Assembly: GCF_000189635.1 (NCBI RefSeq)
Contig: NW_002476559.1
Location: 1,674,001-1,738,000 of the forward strand
DNA: 64,000 bases
Direction of reading: 5' to 3'
From: Tetrahymena thermophila SB210
Taxonomy: Eukaryota; Ciliophora; Oligohymenophorea; Hymenostomatida; Tetrahymenidae
In this document: one piece after another, positions 26,445 through 41,859 of the stretch
How positions within the stretch are numbered: the first letter of the stretch is position 1
Layout: every line of letters starts with the position of its first letter
Position numbers and translations under genes: made by a program
The notes under the pieces: model-generated
What the model saw: only the letters and a program-made list of their open reading frames with translations
What the model was told of the DNA's origin: nothing
Database searches by the model: none

Positions 26445-28717
26445 ATGAACATTTAAGATGTGTAAGAAGCAGGACAAACAATTTATTATCCATAATCAGC
26501 CAATAATAGATATATTTATGATACTAGAAATCCTCTAATTCACTTTCGTCCTCACTCTGCATCTGTTTTAAATACACATCGCTTTAAACAAGGTAAATTA
26601 AACTCCTTCATAATTTTTAAATATAATGAGAATAGTAGCAAGATAATAAAAATCTGATCTGTAACAGATAAAAACATTATTTGTAAAAAGCATCATTAAA
26701 ATTAACATAAATATAAAAAAGATTATTACATGCATAAAGCTAGAATAAGAAAATAGTCTTTCAACAGCTGTAAAAATGATAAATTTGACATATAAATGAG
26801 TGAAACTAAGGCTAAGTCTTTGAAACCTATAATTGTAGAGAGTAAAATGAAGATTAAGTTGAATGAAAATAGCAACAGCAATAAAAAAAGTTAAAAAATA
26901 AATCTTTTTAAGAAAATGCCCAACAACACATATCAAAATGCCAACGATTTCTTTTTATATTTGAAAGCGTCATCAAGGAAAAGTAATCAAAGTTGCTTCA
27001 TTGAAAGGGGTATTAATGATAACGATCTCTATAATGTAAGTCCTCTTAAAGAAAAAGTTTTGAATGTAAGCAAAAGGTCTAGCTTTTCAAAGAGCATCTT
27101 AAAGCCACTTAACATTTAGGACATCCAACTAGATAACTAATGCAAATAAAATTATTTCAGTTAGCCCAAAGTAAAATAACACAAAGACAATAAAGACACT
27201 CCTTTATATGGATCGCCAATAAAAAGCCCTAAAAAAAATAATTTCTATGATTATATGAATGAAAATAGCCCTCCTAACACAGGAAAAACCTAAACCTCGC
27301 CAATCAAAAGAGGTATTTATTTATTCATCTTTAAAATAAAACTCATTAAAACTCTTTTTTATATAAATGCGTTTGTAGAAAAGTAAGATTAAAATTTGTT
27401 TGACATTTTTCAGAAGCAAACATTCTTCGAAAAGCTAAGACTTAAATTTGGTACTTCATAAATTTTAGCAATGAGATACTCCCCTGATGATAAATATTTA
27501 GCTTTCTCTCAATCGAATGGTAAAGTGACAATATTTAGCGACGTAAAAGGTAAAAAATTGATAAAATTCAAGAAAATCACTAAACAAAAAATAAATCATT
27601 TTTGAAAATTAATACTACGCTTGTAAATTTTAATTAAATTTAATATTGATTTATTAATTAATTCCTTATTTTTTGTAAAGAAAATTAAATTATGTTAAAT
27701 TAATTTATCGTTAATTACTCACCTCAAATTTACAAGCTAAATCTTATCCTAATTAATTAGAAAAATTCAATGATATTTTCTATTTGCTTAAATTTATTTA
27801 TTTATTAATTAATTAATAAGTTTATTTTTTCTTTATATTTTTTTAATAATTTTTAAAGCTTGATTTTAAATTTATTTAATTTTAATAAAAAAGGAGTGCC
27901 TTTGCAAACAATAAGACAAGAATATCCTTGTAATAGTGTTAGATGGAATCCTGCTGAATAAAGACATTGCTTGCTTGAAGGATATGCTAATGGAGCTGTA
28001 GTTTATCGTTAAATAAAACCAAATTTAACTAATAGAGTCATCTAAGTGTTTGAGCAAGGAGAAAAAATAGAAGAATAAAATTAAGTTAGTAATAATAGTA
28101 TAAATTGTTTGGAGTTTCTTCCATCAGGATTGAGCTTTTTAAGTGGAAGTAGTGATTCTTAAATTAGACAATACGATATAGTCACAGGAAAAAAAAGAAA
28201 TACAATTAAATACCATAAAAATCGAGTGTTTGCTATAAAAAGCATAGATAACAATTGCTTCCTTAGTGCTGGATGGGATCATACTGTTTTCTTATATGAT
28301 CTGAGAGCCTCTAAAGTTCAAAAATATATATATGGTCCTATGGTATTTGGAGATTCTCTTGATTTTAATAATTACCAAGTTCTGTGTGGGTCTTGGAGAG
28401 AATATAAATAACTTGAAATTTTCGATCTAAGAAATGACTAGTCATAAGAAATCAAATGGGAAAATATATCTAAAAACGAAATACCTAATTTTGTATACTG
28501 CTGTCAGTTCTCAAAAGTAAACCAAAAACATATTGTAGCAGGATCTACAGGAAAGTATGAATTAAGAGTGTTTGATAGAGAAGATAACTACATCTGTATT
28601 GACGCTATTGATAGATCCCTAACAAAGGGTGTTTTCTCACTAGATTTTAGAAATAATTCTAATCATATATCTTTTGGCACATCAGATGCTTCATATGGAC
28701 TTGTGGAAATCATTTGA
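26445..28717 (+). CDS. WD40-repeat protein
   Basis: Four exons (26445-26592, 26740-27312, 27379-27549, 27894-28717); phases agree and the sum is 572 codons (571 residues). The first ~240 residues are polar and probably disordered, with S/T-P-type sites (SPPNTGK, TPLYGSPIKSP). From about 245 a WD40 propeller follows: MRYSPDDKYLAFSQSNGKV, VRWNPAEQRHCLLEGYANG, LEFLPSGLSFLSGSSDSQI, CFLSAGWDHTVFLYDLRA, HIVAGSTGKYELRVFDRED. The C-terminus (GLVEII) ends with the last blade. WD40 propellers are protein-interaction platforms; the partner cannot be told. The second-exon acceptor (26739) was chosen because it alone keeps the frame open. Resembles small eukaryotic WD40 proteins in general; no orthologue named. 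Confidence 0.8.
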
Positions 28718-29516
28718 AATGCCAATAAAATGTATAAATAAATAATAAAATAAAAATATTCCTTTAATTACTTTGTAAATACTATCAAATTAACTAGCTA
28801 ACTAACTAAATATATTCAAAAAATTTAAATTTACTTTGAAATCATTAAAAAAGCCTTGAAAAATTAAAAAATTAATATGTATTTTTACTTTCATAAATCT
28901 TCTTCTTTTTTGTAGAAATAAATTCTGCATTAAACTTCCTATAAAAAAACTCATGATTATTTATAATTTATATTAACTGTAAGTTTTTTATGATTAAATA
29001 TCAAAAATTAATTTATTAAAATATTTTTATATCAAGTTTTTTAAATAGAAACTCAAAACAAACAGATAAATTACTATTTTATGTTAAGGTAATAAATAAT
29101 TAAAATTAATATATTGTAAATCCTGAAATTAAAATATTAAATTTTTTATAATTTAAACCTAATTTTGTTCATACTATTTGAGAAGAAAAAATAAATTTTT
29201 ATTACATAATGCTGCCATAAATAATGAGTACATACAGAATATTATAAAAAAGATTTGATGGCAATTAGTTTATTGTTAAATTGATATATTTAATCAAAAC
29301 AATATTAAGTAAGTAATGAGTTAAAAAATAAAGATAAGTAAGGTGAATAGTAATGTATTTCAATTTATATTCATGAAATTATTTATAGTAATGTTCATTT
29401 TGTTAGATAAGGTTTTCAGACAATAAATAAAATATTAAATTTATTATATTTAATTAAAAGATGAAAATAACACTATGTAGATTAATGAATGAATAAATAA
29501 ATAAATATAAATAGAG
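28718..29516. other. Convergent intergenic spacer
   Basis: Between the stop of the plus-strand WD40 gene (28717) and the stop of the minus-strand gene at 29517. AT-rich 3' flanks only. Confidence 0.55.
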
Positions 29517-30585
29517 TCAGTTGTAATCAGCTTCGGAGTTGTATTCATCAAACTGATGCATATTTGAATAGGAATTAAATTTAGATTCACTATTTTGTGT
29601 TTATTGTGTTTGAAATTGTTGTGATTGCTGATTTTCAAATTTTGTTCTCTCATTATTTTAAGATTTTAATTTAGCTGTTGAAATGGAATTAGAATAATAA
29701 GTGCCTTCTTATTTAAAAGCATTTTATATGTTTTTGTCATATTTAATGTGCTGGTAATATAAATCTCTTAAGCTGTAATCTCTATTACATTAGCTTGAGT
29801 ATTTGGTAGATCTATTCAGATTAGATTTTTTGAATTCTTCCTTTTATTTTTTTAATTCATTTTAAAAGCTACTTTGAGTAAAATTGAATTATCGATTTAA
29901 AGAAAATGTGCTCTTCGGTGTATAAGTCGACTGCTGTCTCAGCATATTTAGCTAAGTATTTAATCTATTTTAGCCTTTGTTTTCTAATTAAGAAGAGAAA
30001 CCATTTTAATTATTAATCTGCACTCCTTGACTACCACTGCTCTTTTGAGTTAAGTAAAATCCTTGGGATGAACATTTTTTATCCTCTGAAATATTTGAAG
30101 GATGATAAAAGTTTGAAGAAAAAGTAAGATTCTTTTTAATGAATTTAGGGACCAACTCATTGCTTTAAGGAAGTATGTGATCATATTCGTTTATCCTACT
30201 TCTCAAATGCTCATATTTATTGTATTATACATTAGGATTGTCATTCCATTTTCCTAATTGAGGATATAGTGTTAAAAGTAGTGTTAAATATTGCCAAATA
30301 AAATATTTTGTTGAATAATTTCAAAAATTTTTAATCAAATATTGCATTTTTTCATACTGCCACTTATTTATTCTGCAATTTTATGAAGATAAATAATTAC
30401 TTTCTTCTTTTACCTTTTGACGATTAAATATTTGCTGCATGTCTTAGGACTTAACAAATCTTTAGTACTTATGCAGGAGCTTTTAATACTTGATTTATTC
30501 CAAATCATTTAACGGTTCCTAATAAAAAATATTTTAGCATAAAAGAGTTTGCTTTTAGAGAATTATTTACAAGTTTATTATTCAT
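29517..30585 (-). CDS. Low-complexity protein with in-frame TGA
   Basis: A 15-nt first exon (30571-30585, MNNKL) is followed by an intron and exon 29517-30518. The frame is open to TGA 29517-29519 except for one TGA at 30321-30323. Two readings are possible. (1) A 147-nt intron, 30254-30400 (GTAATT...TTAG), removes the TGA and keeps phase, giving about 289 residues. (2) The TGA is decoded (e.g. selenocysteine), giving 338 residues; the would-be intron encodes protein-like sequence (KWQYEKMQYLIKNF, FIWQYLTLLLTLYPQLGKW). The C-terminal two-thirds is S/N/Q-rich and probably disordered. No known domain. The intron model is simpler; function not recognised. Confidence 0.55.
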
Positions 30586-30918
30586 TACTAGCTAGCTATG
30601 AGAATTGTCAATTTCTACTTATTAAATTATTTATTTGAATAAAATAATGAACTTTTATCAAGTAAATAAATTAATTAATTATTATCTTTTCTTAACAAAT
30701 TATCACTGTCCAATATAACCAAATTGTTTTTTTTGATTGATTGAATGAATGAATGATTGCTTGCTTGATTCTTTGTAATTTAAAATGACTGAATAAAAAA
30801 TAATTCTAGTATTAATTAAATTTTAATCATTTATTACTAAATACAAATAAATAAATAACCAAATAATTAATTAACAAATTTCTTAATAGCTTTTAAATGA
30901 AATATTTTTTATAAAATC
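30586..30918. other. Short AT-rich spacer
   Basis: About 330 nt between two tandem minus-strand genes (start at 30585; next stop at 30919-30921). Includes short runs such as GAATGAATGAATGATTG. It must contain the promoter of the left gene and the 3' flank of the right one. Confidence 0.55.
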
Positions 30919-33900
30919 TCATTTATTTTTATCTTATTCTTCTTGTTCTCTCGCTTTTTTAAGGAAATCTTTATCATTTATATTTATTTGCAAAAGAGTA
31001 GAGATGTTTTTCTTGTTTGCTTTGTTCTTTTCATTAAAAAATATACTATAAATTACATTTTTATAAAATATTAAGTTAGTTACCTCTTCTCTCTGCTTGG
31101 CTCTCATTTCTTCATACTTTTTGTTTATAGTTTATACTAAGCTTTCTCCCAATCCTTACAATGTCGATTTCATAGTCTCCATCCAAGTTGAATTTTCTAT
31201 ACCCTAGAATACCTATTCAAGCTAATTCCTTGAAAACAGTCCTAAAATAATAGGTTCATCGTACTTTTATGCATCTTTTAAAGCTTACGGATCTACTGGG
31301 TCATTTGATGCCTTTACAAAAATAGTATAAAAAATATATCAAGATTTAAATTAAAAATTATACCATAGGAATATTTGGTGTTTCTTTAATTTTTTTATCA
31401 GCTGAAAGCATAACTTAATTATTTTAAATAGGCGGACAAGTATTTCTAAGATATTCAATTAATATTTCATAGATAACACTCTTTATTACTTTTAAATTGC
31501 TTTGAAAAATAAAAAATATTGTCAATTTATTTAATTTATCTTATACTAAAAAAATAATTAAAATATTTTAATCAAATCATATTTTTTAATTTTCTCAATA
31601 ATTTTTTATTAGAATTTAATTCAAATAAAAACTCATCAAATAAACAAACACAAAAGAGTTTTTATTTATTTATTGTATTCCCTCTTTACCTCTAGATAGA
31701 TAATATTGCTATGAAAAATTTAAAAAAACCTATTCAACTTAAAGGTTATTTAAAAGTGAGATATTTATTTAAATAGAAATATCTTAAGACTTAGTTTTAA
31801 ATGAATTAGATATAAACTGTGAAATTAATTATTAATTGAAAATATTTCTCATCAAAAGTTATTAAAGCAACAATAAAAATAATTAAGCAGACTGAAATGG
31901 TTAATGAAAAGCTTACATTTTGAGATCATTAGAATCTTTCAATTTATCAAAATGCTTCTAAGAAGTATTTAATGTTACAAGTATAAGAACTTTTATAATT
32001 ATAAAGACTAGTAAAAGCATTTATTGTTATCTTGCATTCATATCACTATTGATTAAGATTGAAATATAAAATCAATTTAATTCAATTAATTAATTAAAAA
32101 TTACTTTAGAGCACCAAAATATGTAAACTTTAAACGATTGATTTCGAATTTATAAAGTTATTGCTAAGGAGGGAAATTAAAGTTATTTATGTAAGTACCA
32201 AATATCTAAACTGCAATATTTCCTATATCTTCTTCTTTACAATTATCTGCCAAACCATCTAGTAGAGCTTTAACTCTTAACTGTAAAAATAATCTTAATA
32301 CAATAAATAATTAAGAGAAATGCTTTTACTTTTAGATTATCTACACGCTTTCTCATTTCTTTTTCTGAAAGTTTCTTTGATATATCACAAGATGCTTTAA
32401 CATCTAATATCTTTTTTAAATAAATTTTATCCTCAAAAATAATCTAAAATTTATGTTTTTTACTAAGTTTAAACCACGGCTGCTAACTTATTCTACCCAG
32501 TTTGTAACACTCTATTTTATTTATTTTAATTGTTGTTGTGTTTAAAAGTATCATAAAAAAAATATTAAAAAAATAAAATGATTGTTACCTCTTTTAATCT
32601 TTACATATCTTCGTTGATCTTTTTGTAAGCTGCTTTTTTTTTCTCTTCGATTTACATTCTGATCGTTTTGAAATACAATATTGGGAAAAATGCTCTTTTT
32701 GAAACAATTTTGACTTTCTTTATGATATTTTTTCTATTAAAATAATTTTTAATAAAATTATTCGATCAAATTTTTGTTTAAATAAAATTTACATTCTTTC
32801 TTCTTTCTTTTTTTTAAGTTCTTCTTCTTCCCTCTTCTTTTTTTCTTCTTCTGTTTCTACTTTTGGAGGAGGAGGCAAATCTTATTATTCTTAGTCTTCA
32901 TCATCTTCATAATCGTAGTCTTCATCACTGTCCCAGTCATCGTCTTCACTATAGTAATCATCTTCGTCTTCATCTATGTCATCGTCATCATAATCATCTT
33001 CATCATCTCCAGCGATTGATCTACGACTTCTCTTTTTTGATTTCTTGCTTTTTTTCTTCTTTTTAGATTTCTTGCTGCTTTATTTTTCTACTTTACCCTG
33101 TTTGAGAAGCTCATTTTCAATTGCTAATTTCCTCATCAACATTGAAGTTTTAATCTGTTCCACTTTTTAAATAAATAAAAAAATAAAACAATTTTTTCTT
33201 TCTGAGTTGATATTAAAGGCTATTTTACATCTAGATTATTTATTGACTTATTAATCATTATTTTTATTTACAAAGGATAGCATTATTTGCAACGGTAGCG
33301 TAAATTAGTTCATCATGGGATTTCCCATAGATAAATTTTACATATTTTAAAGCTAATAATTTGGATCAAATATATTTCTAACATCATAAGGGTTGCTTTG
33401 ATAAGTATGATTATTCTTACTTGGGTACATATTATTGTATTCCTCTTGTAACAAAAGTTGTTTTTACTTTTCTTCAAATTAATCTAATTTTTTTTTCAAT
33501 CTTTTTACATCATTTTTCTCTTGTTTTTTTGTCTCTTTATCTATATTAGTTGATATATTTTCCATAAGCTAACCTTATTTAATCAACAAATTCACAAGAG
33601 GGTCATCATTTGGAGGTTAGTTATCTAAGGCACTTAAGCTATATGCAGTGCTTTTCATTGGAGTTTGTGTTTACCTATTTGGTATATCATAAGCTGAAGG
33701 TTTCTGCTAAATTTACTAAACTTAAGGACTTCGAGGTAATTGCTACTAATATGGATTTCCCATGTTAAGAATTTGTGAAGAGTTGCGTTAAAATACACTC
33801 TACGGCTACTGCTGCTATTAAAACTATTAAGGAGGTTGTTGATAAGCAGGATAAGGCTGTGTTGGAGCAGAAATAGGAGCATTTTAATTTTAATATGATT

Positions 33901-34846
33901 AAGGAATATTATAATTATTATATTATTGAGGTTAGAAGTTATTTGGATTCCCTTTACCATCCCAGAATAGCTCACCAAAACCTCCAAAGACTTATTTTCT
34001 AAACTTTTATTCAGGATTTATCAAAGGCTAGCTCATATTCCTTCTTTGCATTCCACCACCACCTTAATAAATATTATTGCCTGAAATTTAATCCATTAAA
34101 TTAGTTTTTGCATATCTGCCATATTAATTATATAAATTTTCTCCATAATACAATCTTGTATTTGCCAAAGAGTCATCAAATGCATTGAGCATCATCAAAT
34201 TTTCTAAATCTCTGTCTTTGTTTAAACTAATTAAAGAATTGATTTAATTCGTAATTAATTAAAGAAAGAGATTACTTCTTGCCATTTGTATTAGCTTACC
34301 CACCTCCATCCTTTAATTTTTTGACCTCACTCATGAGCTAGTTAAGCTTATTTTCTTGCATTTCTATAAGCATTTAATTGTGATTGACAGCTTGCTAATT
34401 ATTAATTATTTAATAATACAACTATTTTTCTTCTTTAAAATATAAAGAACTTACTTAATTATAAGAATTAATATTGGACATCTGATCGTTTATTTACAAA
34501 AGATTTTGTTCAAAATAATTTCTATCAGCAGGTTAATACTGTGACTCTTGTATCGAATAAATAAAAAAAATTTAGACATTGAATTAACTTTATGAGAAAG
34601 TGTGAGAATTTAGATCTAATTAAGCGATCTAGTTAAAAATTATTTACGTGGCATCATATATTACTACTACATTTGTTATTATTAGTACATTTAAGTTGGC
34701 ATCTATGTTGCAGTTTGAGTGTTTTAAGAATATCCAGGCGGGTCAACTAGAGGGTTGTATGAGTAAACTTAATTTGTAACTCTTCTTTCCTAAATATGTA
34801 AAAAAATAAAAAGTAAAATCGCTATTAATGTTTCATTTGATTGCAT
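30919..34846 (-). CDS. Large coiled-coil, acidic, Q-rich protein
   Basis: Eleven exons: 34648-34846, 34455-34546, 34300-34421, 32793-34226, 32589-32733, 32330-32509, 32105-32280, 31917-32045, 31364-31499, 31084-31311, 30919-31026. They sum to exactly 983 codons with consistent phases. The N-terminal third is P/Q/N/Y-rich with a short helical segment (MLIEMQENKLNQLMSEVKK). Then come a coiled coil (~350-400), a Lys/Ser run (KKSKKKKKSKKSKK) and a ~50-residue Asp/Glu tract (around 32905-33020). The C-terminal ~400 residues are helical and better ordered (RVDNLKLRVKALLDGLADN, VIYEILIEYLRNTCPP, DPVDPQALKDAQKYDEPII). No catalytic or known domain recognised; a cytoskeletal or basal-body scaffold is speculation. 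A second ATG lies 9 nt upstream (34855). The first exon is oddly hydrophobic. The acceptor at 32046 is the least certain. Confidence 0.75.
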
Positions 34847-36314
34847 TAATATCATTAGTCACAAGCTACAATATATTGTATCGCTAACAAAAAGATAATT
34901 GATTTATTAATTCATTAATTACAACTGGATTGCCAACTTATCTCGATTATGAAGTTTATTATCTTGAATTGCTCATGCTTATGATATAATTATTAGTAAT
35001 GATTATAATGTTTTATAAGTGGCTTAGTCAAAACAATTGGCTTTTGCTAAAAGAATGCTAAGTTTTAAGCAGTAAATAATATTGATTCTAGCTAGTAATT
35101 CAATCAATATTATTAATATTGTAAATAAGTAAATATTTTTTAAAGAAACCAAATGATATAAATACGTATAAATAAATATATAAATATCAATTTAATTAAT
35201 TCATAATAGGATTTTTCAAGTAGCAAAATCAAATTTTTTAGATTTATAACTTGTAAACATTATTAAAAACATCCTATTAATTCATTCCAAAAAAATCTAT
35301 TCTACTGGCTGGATCGATCGATCGATCAATCGATGGATGGATGGATGGATGAAAGCTTATTTGCTAATATATAAATTTTTTTATCAATCAAAAAATTAGA
35401 AATATTTTTGGGAAAAGAAAATAAAATAATTTTGAGTTTATTTTAATTAAGTCTTTCTTTAATTTTAATATTTTAAAAATAATTTTTGAATTAAATAAAA
35501 ACAAATTAAATTTATTTAGCAAGATTTTTATGTGATTAAATAATCTAAATTTATATTAAATTGTCACAAGTAATTTAAAAAATGTTGAAATATCTAATTA
35601 TCAAGCTTAAAATTAACATTTACATTAATATATCTATTATAAATTTAAATGTATGAAAACATTTCTTTTTATTTTATTGGCATTTATTAGCTCATGTTTT
35701 TATTTAAAGAAAACAAGATTATTTTATAAATTAATTATTAAAATTATATTAATACTATTAAATTTAATTTCAAAATAACCATAAAAAAGCTTGAAAATAT
35801 CTTTTTAGTTTATGTTTTTCATATTTATTATTTTATCAAAATGAGCTTTTATTGAGTAAATATTATGTAATCTGCTCTCTCAAAAATAAACACTTTTAAG
35901 AAGTATTCAACAAAAAGACTTTAAATAATTCTTAATTTGCTTAATTCAACTTTGTAATGACTTTATACATTTAAGATTAGGAAATCAATTTTTTTTAAAC
36001 ACTTTTTAGTTAGAATTATTTTAAAATGTAAATAAAACAAAACAAAAACATAAATTTTGAATTTTAAAAATATTTTCATAAAAATAAAAAATAGGATATT
36101 TGATGATGTAGTTTTAATTAAATGTATACAATTACGTAGATTGGTTGGTAGGTAGTTTATATAAATAATTATTTTTTTATACAAAATTGATAAATGAGAG
36201 AGTGAGAGTTTTTAATTTTTTATTTTAATAATTTTTTTTATTTATAAAATCTATTCTTTTTACTTTTGTTATTATTTTTTCATATTTAGATAGAGAGCAA
36301 ATTCTTAATTTTAA
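34847..36314. other. AT-rich intergenic spacer
   Basis: Between the start of the coiled-coil gene (34846) and the stop of the AGC kinase gene (36315-36317). Apart from a tetranucleotide tract at 35311-35352, I see no coding or structural feature. Confidence 0.55.
35311..35352. repeat. GATC/GATG tetranucleotide microsatellite
   Basis: Four repeats of the type GATC give way to GATC/GATG mixtures and then to five GATG units. The tract is conspicuous for its G content in very AT-rich spacer. Probably replication slippage; no function is implied. Confidence 0.8.
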
Positions 36315-39100
<2,786 letters not shown>

Positions 39101-41859
39101 TTTTTTCAGAATTTAAATTCAATTAAGACGAATGGATTTAATATGGTTTTTATTCTACTTTTAATACTTTGAGCTAAATATTTATATTAAGATTAATTTG
39201 GCTATTCACGACCAGAAGGGTTTGCTAATTCCTAAAATAATAATTTATTTTATTTATTTATTTATTGTTTTTATTCTATCTTGTTAAATTGCTTTCCAAC
39301 TGTGTTTGCTTGTCTTCCTTTTTCAATATTTTTGTTAATTCTTTTGTTCGTTCGTTCTTAATACTTAATACGAATGCTTTGATTTTTTTTGCTTATAACT
39401 TTTTGTTAAGCTAATCAATTCTTTTATCAAAAATATACTCTTTTCTTTTTTTTCAACAAGTATTTTTTATATATTTTAAACATATTACCTTATAAAGAAC
39501 TTATTATTCAAGAAGGGTCCCTAAGCATATAAATACACATACATCACTCTTATTCAAATCCTTCTAAATATCTATTTTTAAACTCACAAAATAAAACATA
39601 AAGGATTTGCATTACACTATTTATATTTTTTTTTAGATGATTTTTATTTAGCATCCCTTAACATGCTTCATTTAATTTAATTATAACAAAAATACTAGTT
39701 AAAAACAAAAGTATCTTTTAATTCATTCATTAACACTAACTATTCGAATAGTACTTTTTATTTTATTCAATCAAATTTACTCCTCTTCATAAGCTGTGAA
39801 CATTTATATCAACATTAAATTGAGTTTTTCATTAGTTTGTATTACTTAACTTCTAATGAAAAGTAATTTTAATTATTTTTTTTCAGACTAACTACCTTTA
39901 AATTCACAATAAAAACTGATAAATATCTATTATAAAATTAAGATAGCTTGCAACTGAGTAATTTTTTTTGTATATTCAATATATTTTATCAGTGAAAATT
40001 TATTAAAAATGTTTCAATTGATATTCTTTTATTAAAACAATCAGTTCTAACTTTATTTTGCTATCAATTTCATTTTGAGAAAGCAACACATAAAGCTTAT
40101 ATAAAGAAGTTTACTTTTTTATTATTAATTTTACACAATTATTTTCATTTATTTTTTAATTAAATTTGATTAAGATATTGTGTTTACATAAAATTAATAA
40201 TTTAAAAAAATTGTTTGATTGCTGAATTCCTATCAATCTATCTATATATCTATACTACGCAACTTTAATATATAATTTTATTAATAATAATTAATATCGA
40301 ATAGCATGCATCTATGTATGCATGCTGATGAATAAATATGAATAGTATATTTAAAAACCGATTTCAGAGAGAAAAAAAATAGCAAAACATCAAAATATGA
40401 CTAAAAAATGTATCTAATAATCTAGATAATTGTGATGATATCTTAGACAAAACTCTTCTCATATAAGAAACTATCAAAATTTAATTTTATACTTAGATTC
40501 CTTCTTTTTTTATGAAATCTCCGTATACTAATTAAATCAATAAGTAATTAATTAATTCTTAATTAGAGTCTAATAAATAAATAAATAATTCTTTCTATTA
40601 ACGACAAAAGACAAAATAAACAAATTAATTTCTTATTTTTTTGAAAATCCTAAAAATTAATTTTTCATCCATATTTGATAAGAATATTTCTTTTATTAAA
40701 CAAAAATAAAACTCTTTTAAACTAAAATTTTATTTAATTTTAGACTAAAATTTATAAAGATTTTTATATTTTTAATATAAAAATAATTATTTAGTAAAAT
40801 TTTTTCAAATTTAAAACACTTTCTACAACAGTAAGTTTTATTTATTTAAAATTATTATTATTATTTCAAGATTATTTAATATATTTTAAGTAGACTTGCT
40901 TTTTAGTAAATTCTTCTTAATAAAAATAAAATTTTAATTAAATTAAAGATAAAATCTTTCTTTTCAACAAAAAAATCTTTTAAATATAAAAAATAGTTAT
41001 GATCCTTTTATTAAAACTTTATCAGATAAATATTTATTTTGAAATAAATATGTTAATTAGCTTTTAGAATTTAATATCCTCTGTTATATCTGACTTTCTT
41101 GGGTATTAACCAGCAAATCCTTTTTTAAAATTAAAATGAATGATTTTTTTATTTCAAAAAAGCAAAATATTGATTTGATATATAAATGAATTGTTTTGTT
41201 GTTTTTTTAATTTGTGTTCGAATAAATATTGATTTGTACTTTTAGTTCAATATCATTTATTTTTATTTTTTTCAAATTTTAACTCTAATTGAGTGTATTC
41301 ATTTTAACAGTTAAATATGCTACGTTATATTTGGTTTTATTGGGTATTAGCAAACCCTTTTATAAAATTAAAATATTTGGTCTTTCATTTTAAAAAAATG
41401 CAATATGCTGCTGATATAATATTTAAATTAGTTGTCTTGTTGTATTTTATTTTGTTAGAATTAAAATTGACTTTTAGTTTTATGTTATTTACTTTTACTT
41501 TTTTAAATTTCATTATTATTTATTTTAATGTTTTATTATTGTTGATTGATTGATTTATTTATTTTACTTTTTAATTTTATATTTGTAATTTATTTTATGT
41601 AAGTTTAATAATATTTAATTTATTTGATTGATTGATTTTTTATATTTTATTTTGATAACATATAATATGAGGATTGATTGATTGATGATGGATAAAAGAG
41701 GAGATGATATTTATTAAAAATGATGATTGATTGATTGATTTAAAAATAAGAACTAACTAGAATTGAAATAAGAGACCTAATAATAGGTTGAAATCGTTTA
41801 GGATTTATTTTGAAAATAATTTTAATTTGTTTCTTATAATAAATATTTATTTTAGTAGT
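39101..41859. other. Gene-poor AT-rich region
   Basis: Upstream of the AGC kinase. Long T- or A-rich runs and (TTGA)n/(TGAT)n stretches (for example 41540-41560, 41626-41645, 41720-41745). Frames here have homopolymer-driven composition (F/L/I/K) and are not convincing genes. A diverged direct duplication is listed separately. Confidence 0.5.
41076..41440. repeat. Diverged direct duplication, ~241-nt offset
   Basis: The segment around 41081-41200 aligns with 41322-41440: both hold CTGTTATAT/ACGTTATAT, TTTCTTGGGTATTA/TTTATTGGGTATTA, then CAAATCC/CAAACCC and TTTTAAAATTAAAAT-like blocks at equal spacing. The anchor GGGTATTA lies at 41101 and 41342. The copies differ by substitutions and small indels. 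On the minus strand the first copy reads KGFAGQYPRKSDITED, so both may derive from a duplicated exon, but neither copy forms a gene. Confidence 0.55.

Noticed and set aside
26598-26936. Minus-strand open frame of 112 codons, hydrophobic, lacking TAA/TAG
   Set aside because: Overlaps an intron and the second exon of the plus-strand WD40 gene. Its composition follows from the antisense of K/N-rich coding sequence; the plus-strand model has consistent splicing.
33135-33270. Intron suspected between two parts of the coiled-coil gene
   Set aside because: No donor/acceptor pair preserves phase, whereas reading straight through keeps the frame open and the full exon (32793-34226) fits the phases on both sides.
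41317-41553. Plus-strand frame of 78 codons rich in F, L, Y
   Set aside because: Lies in T-rich spacer and overlaps a diverged direct repeat. Residue content is explained by base composition; no splice signals or motifs.
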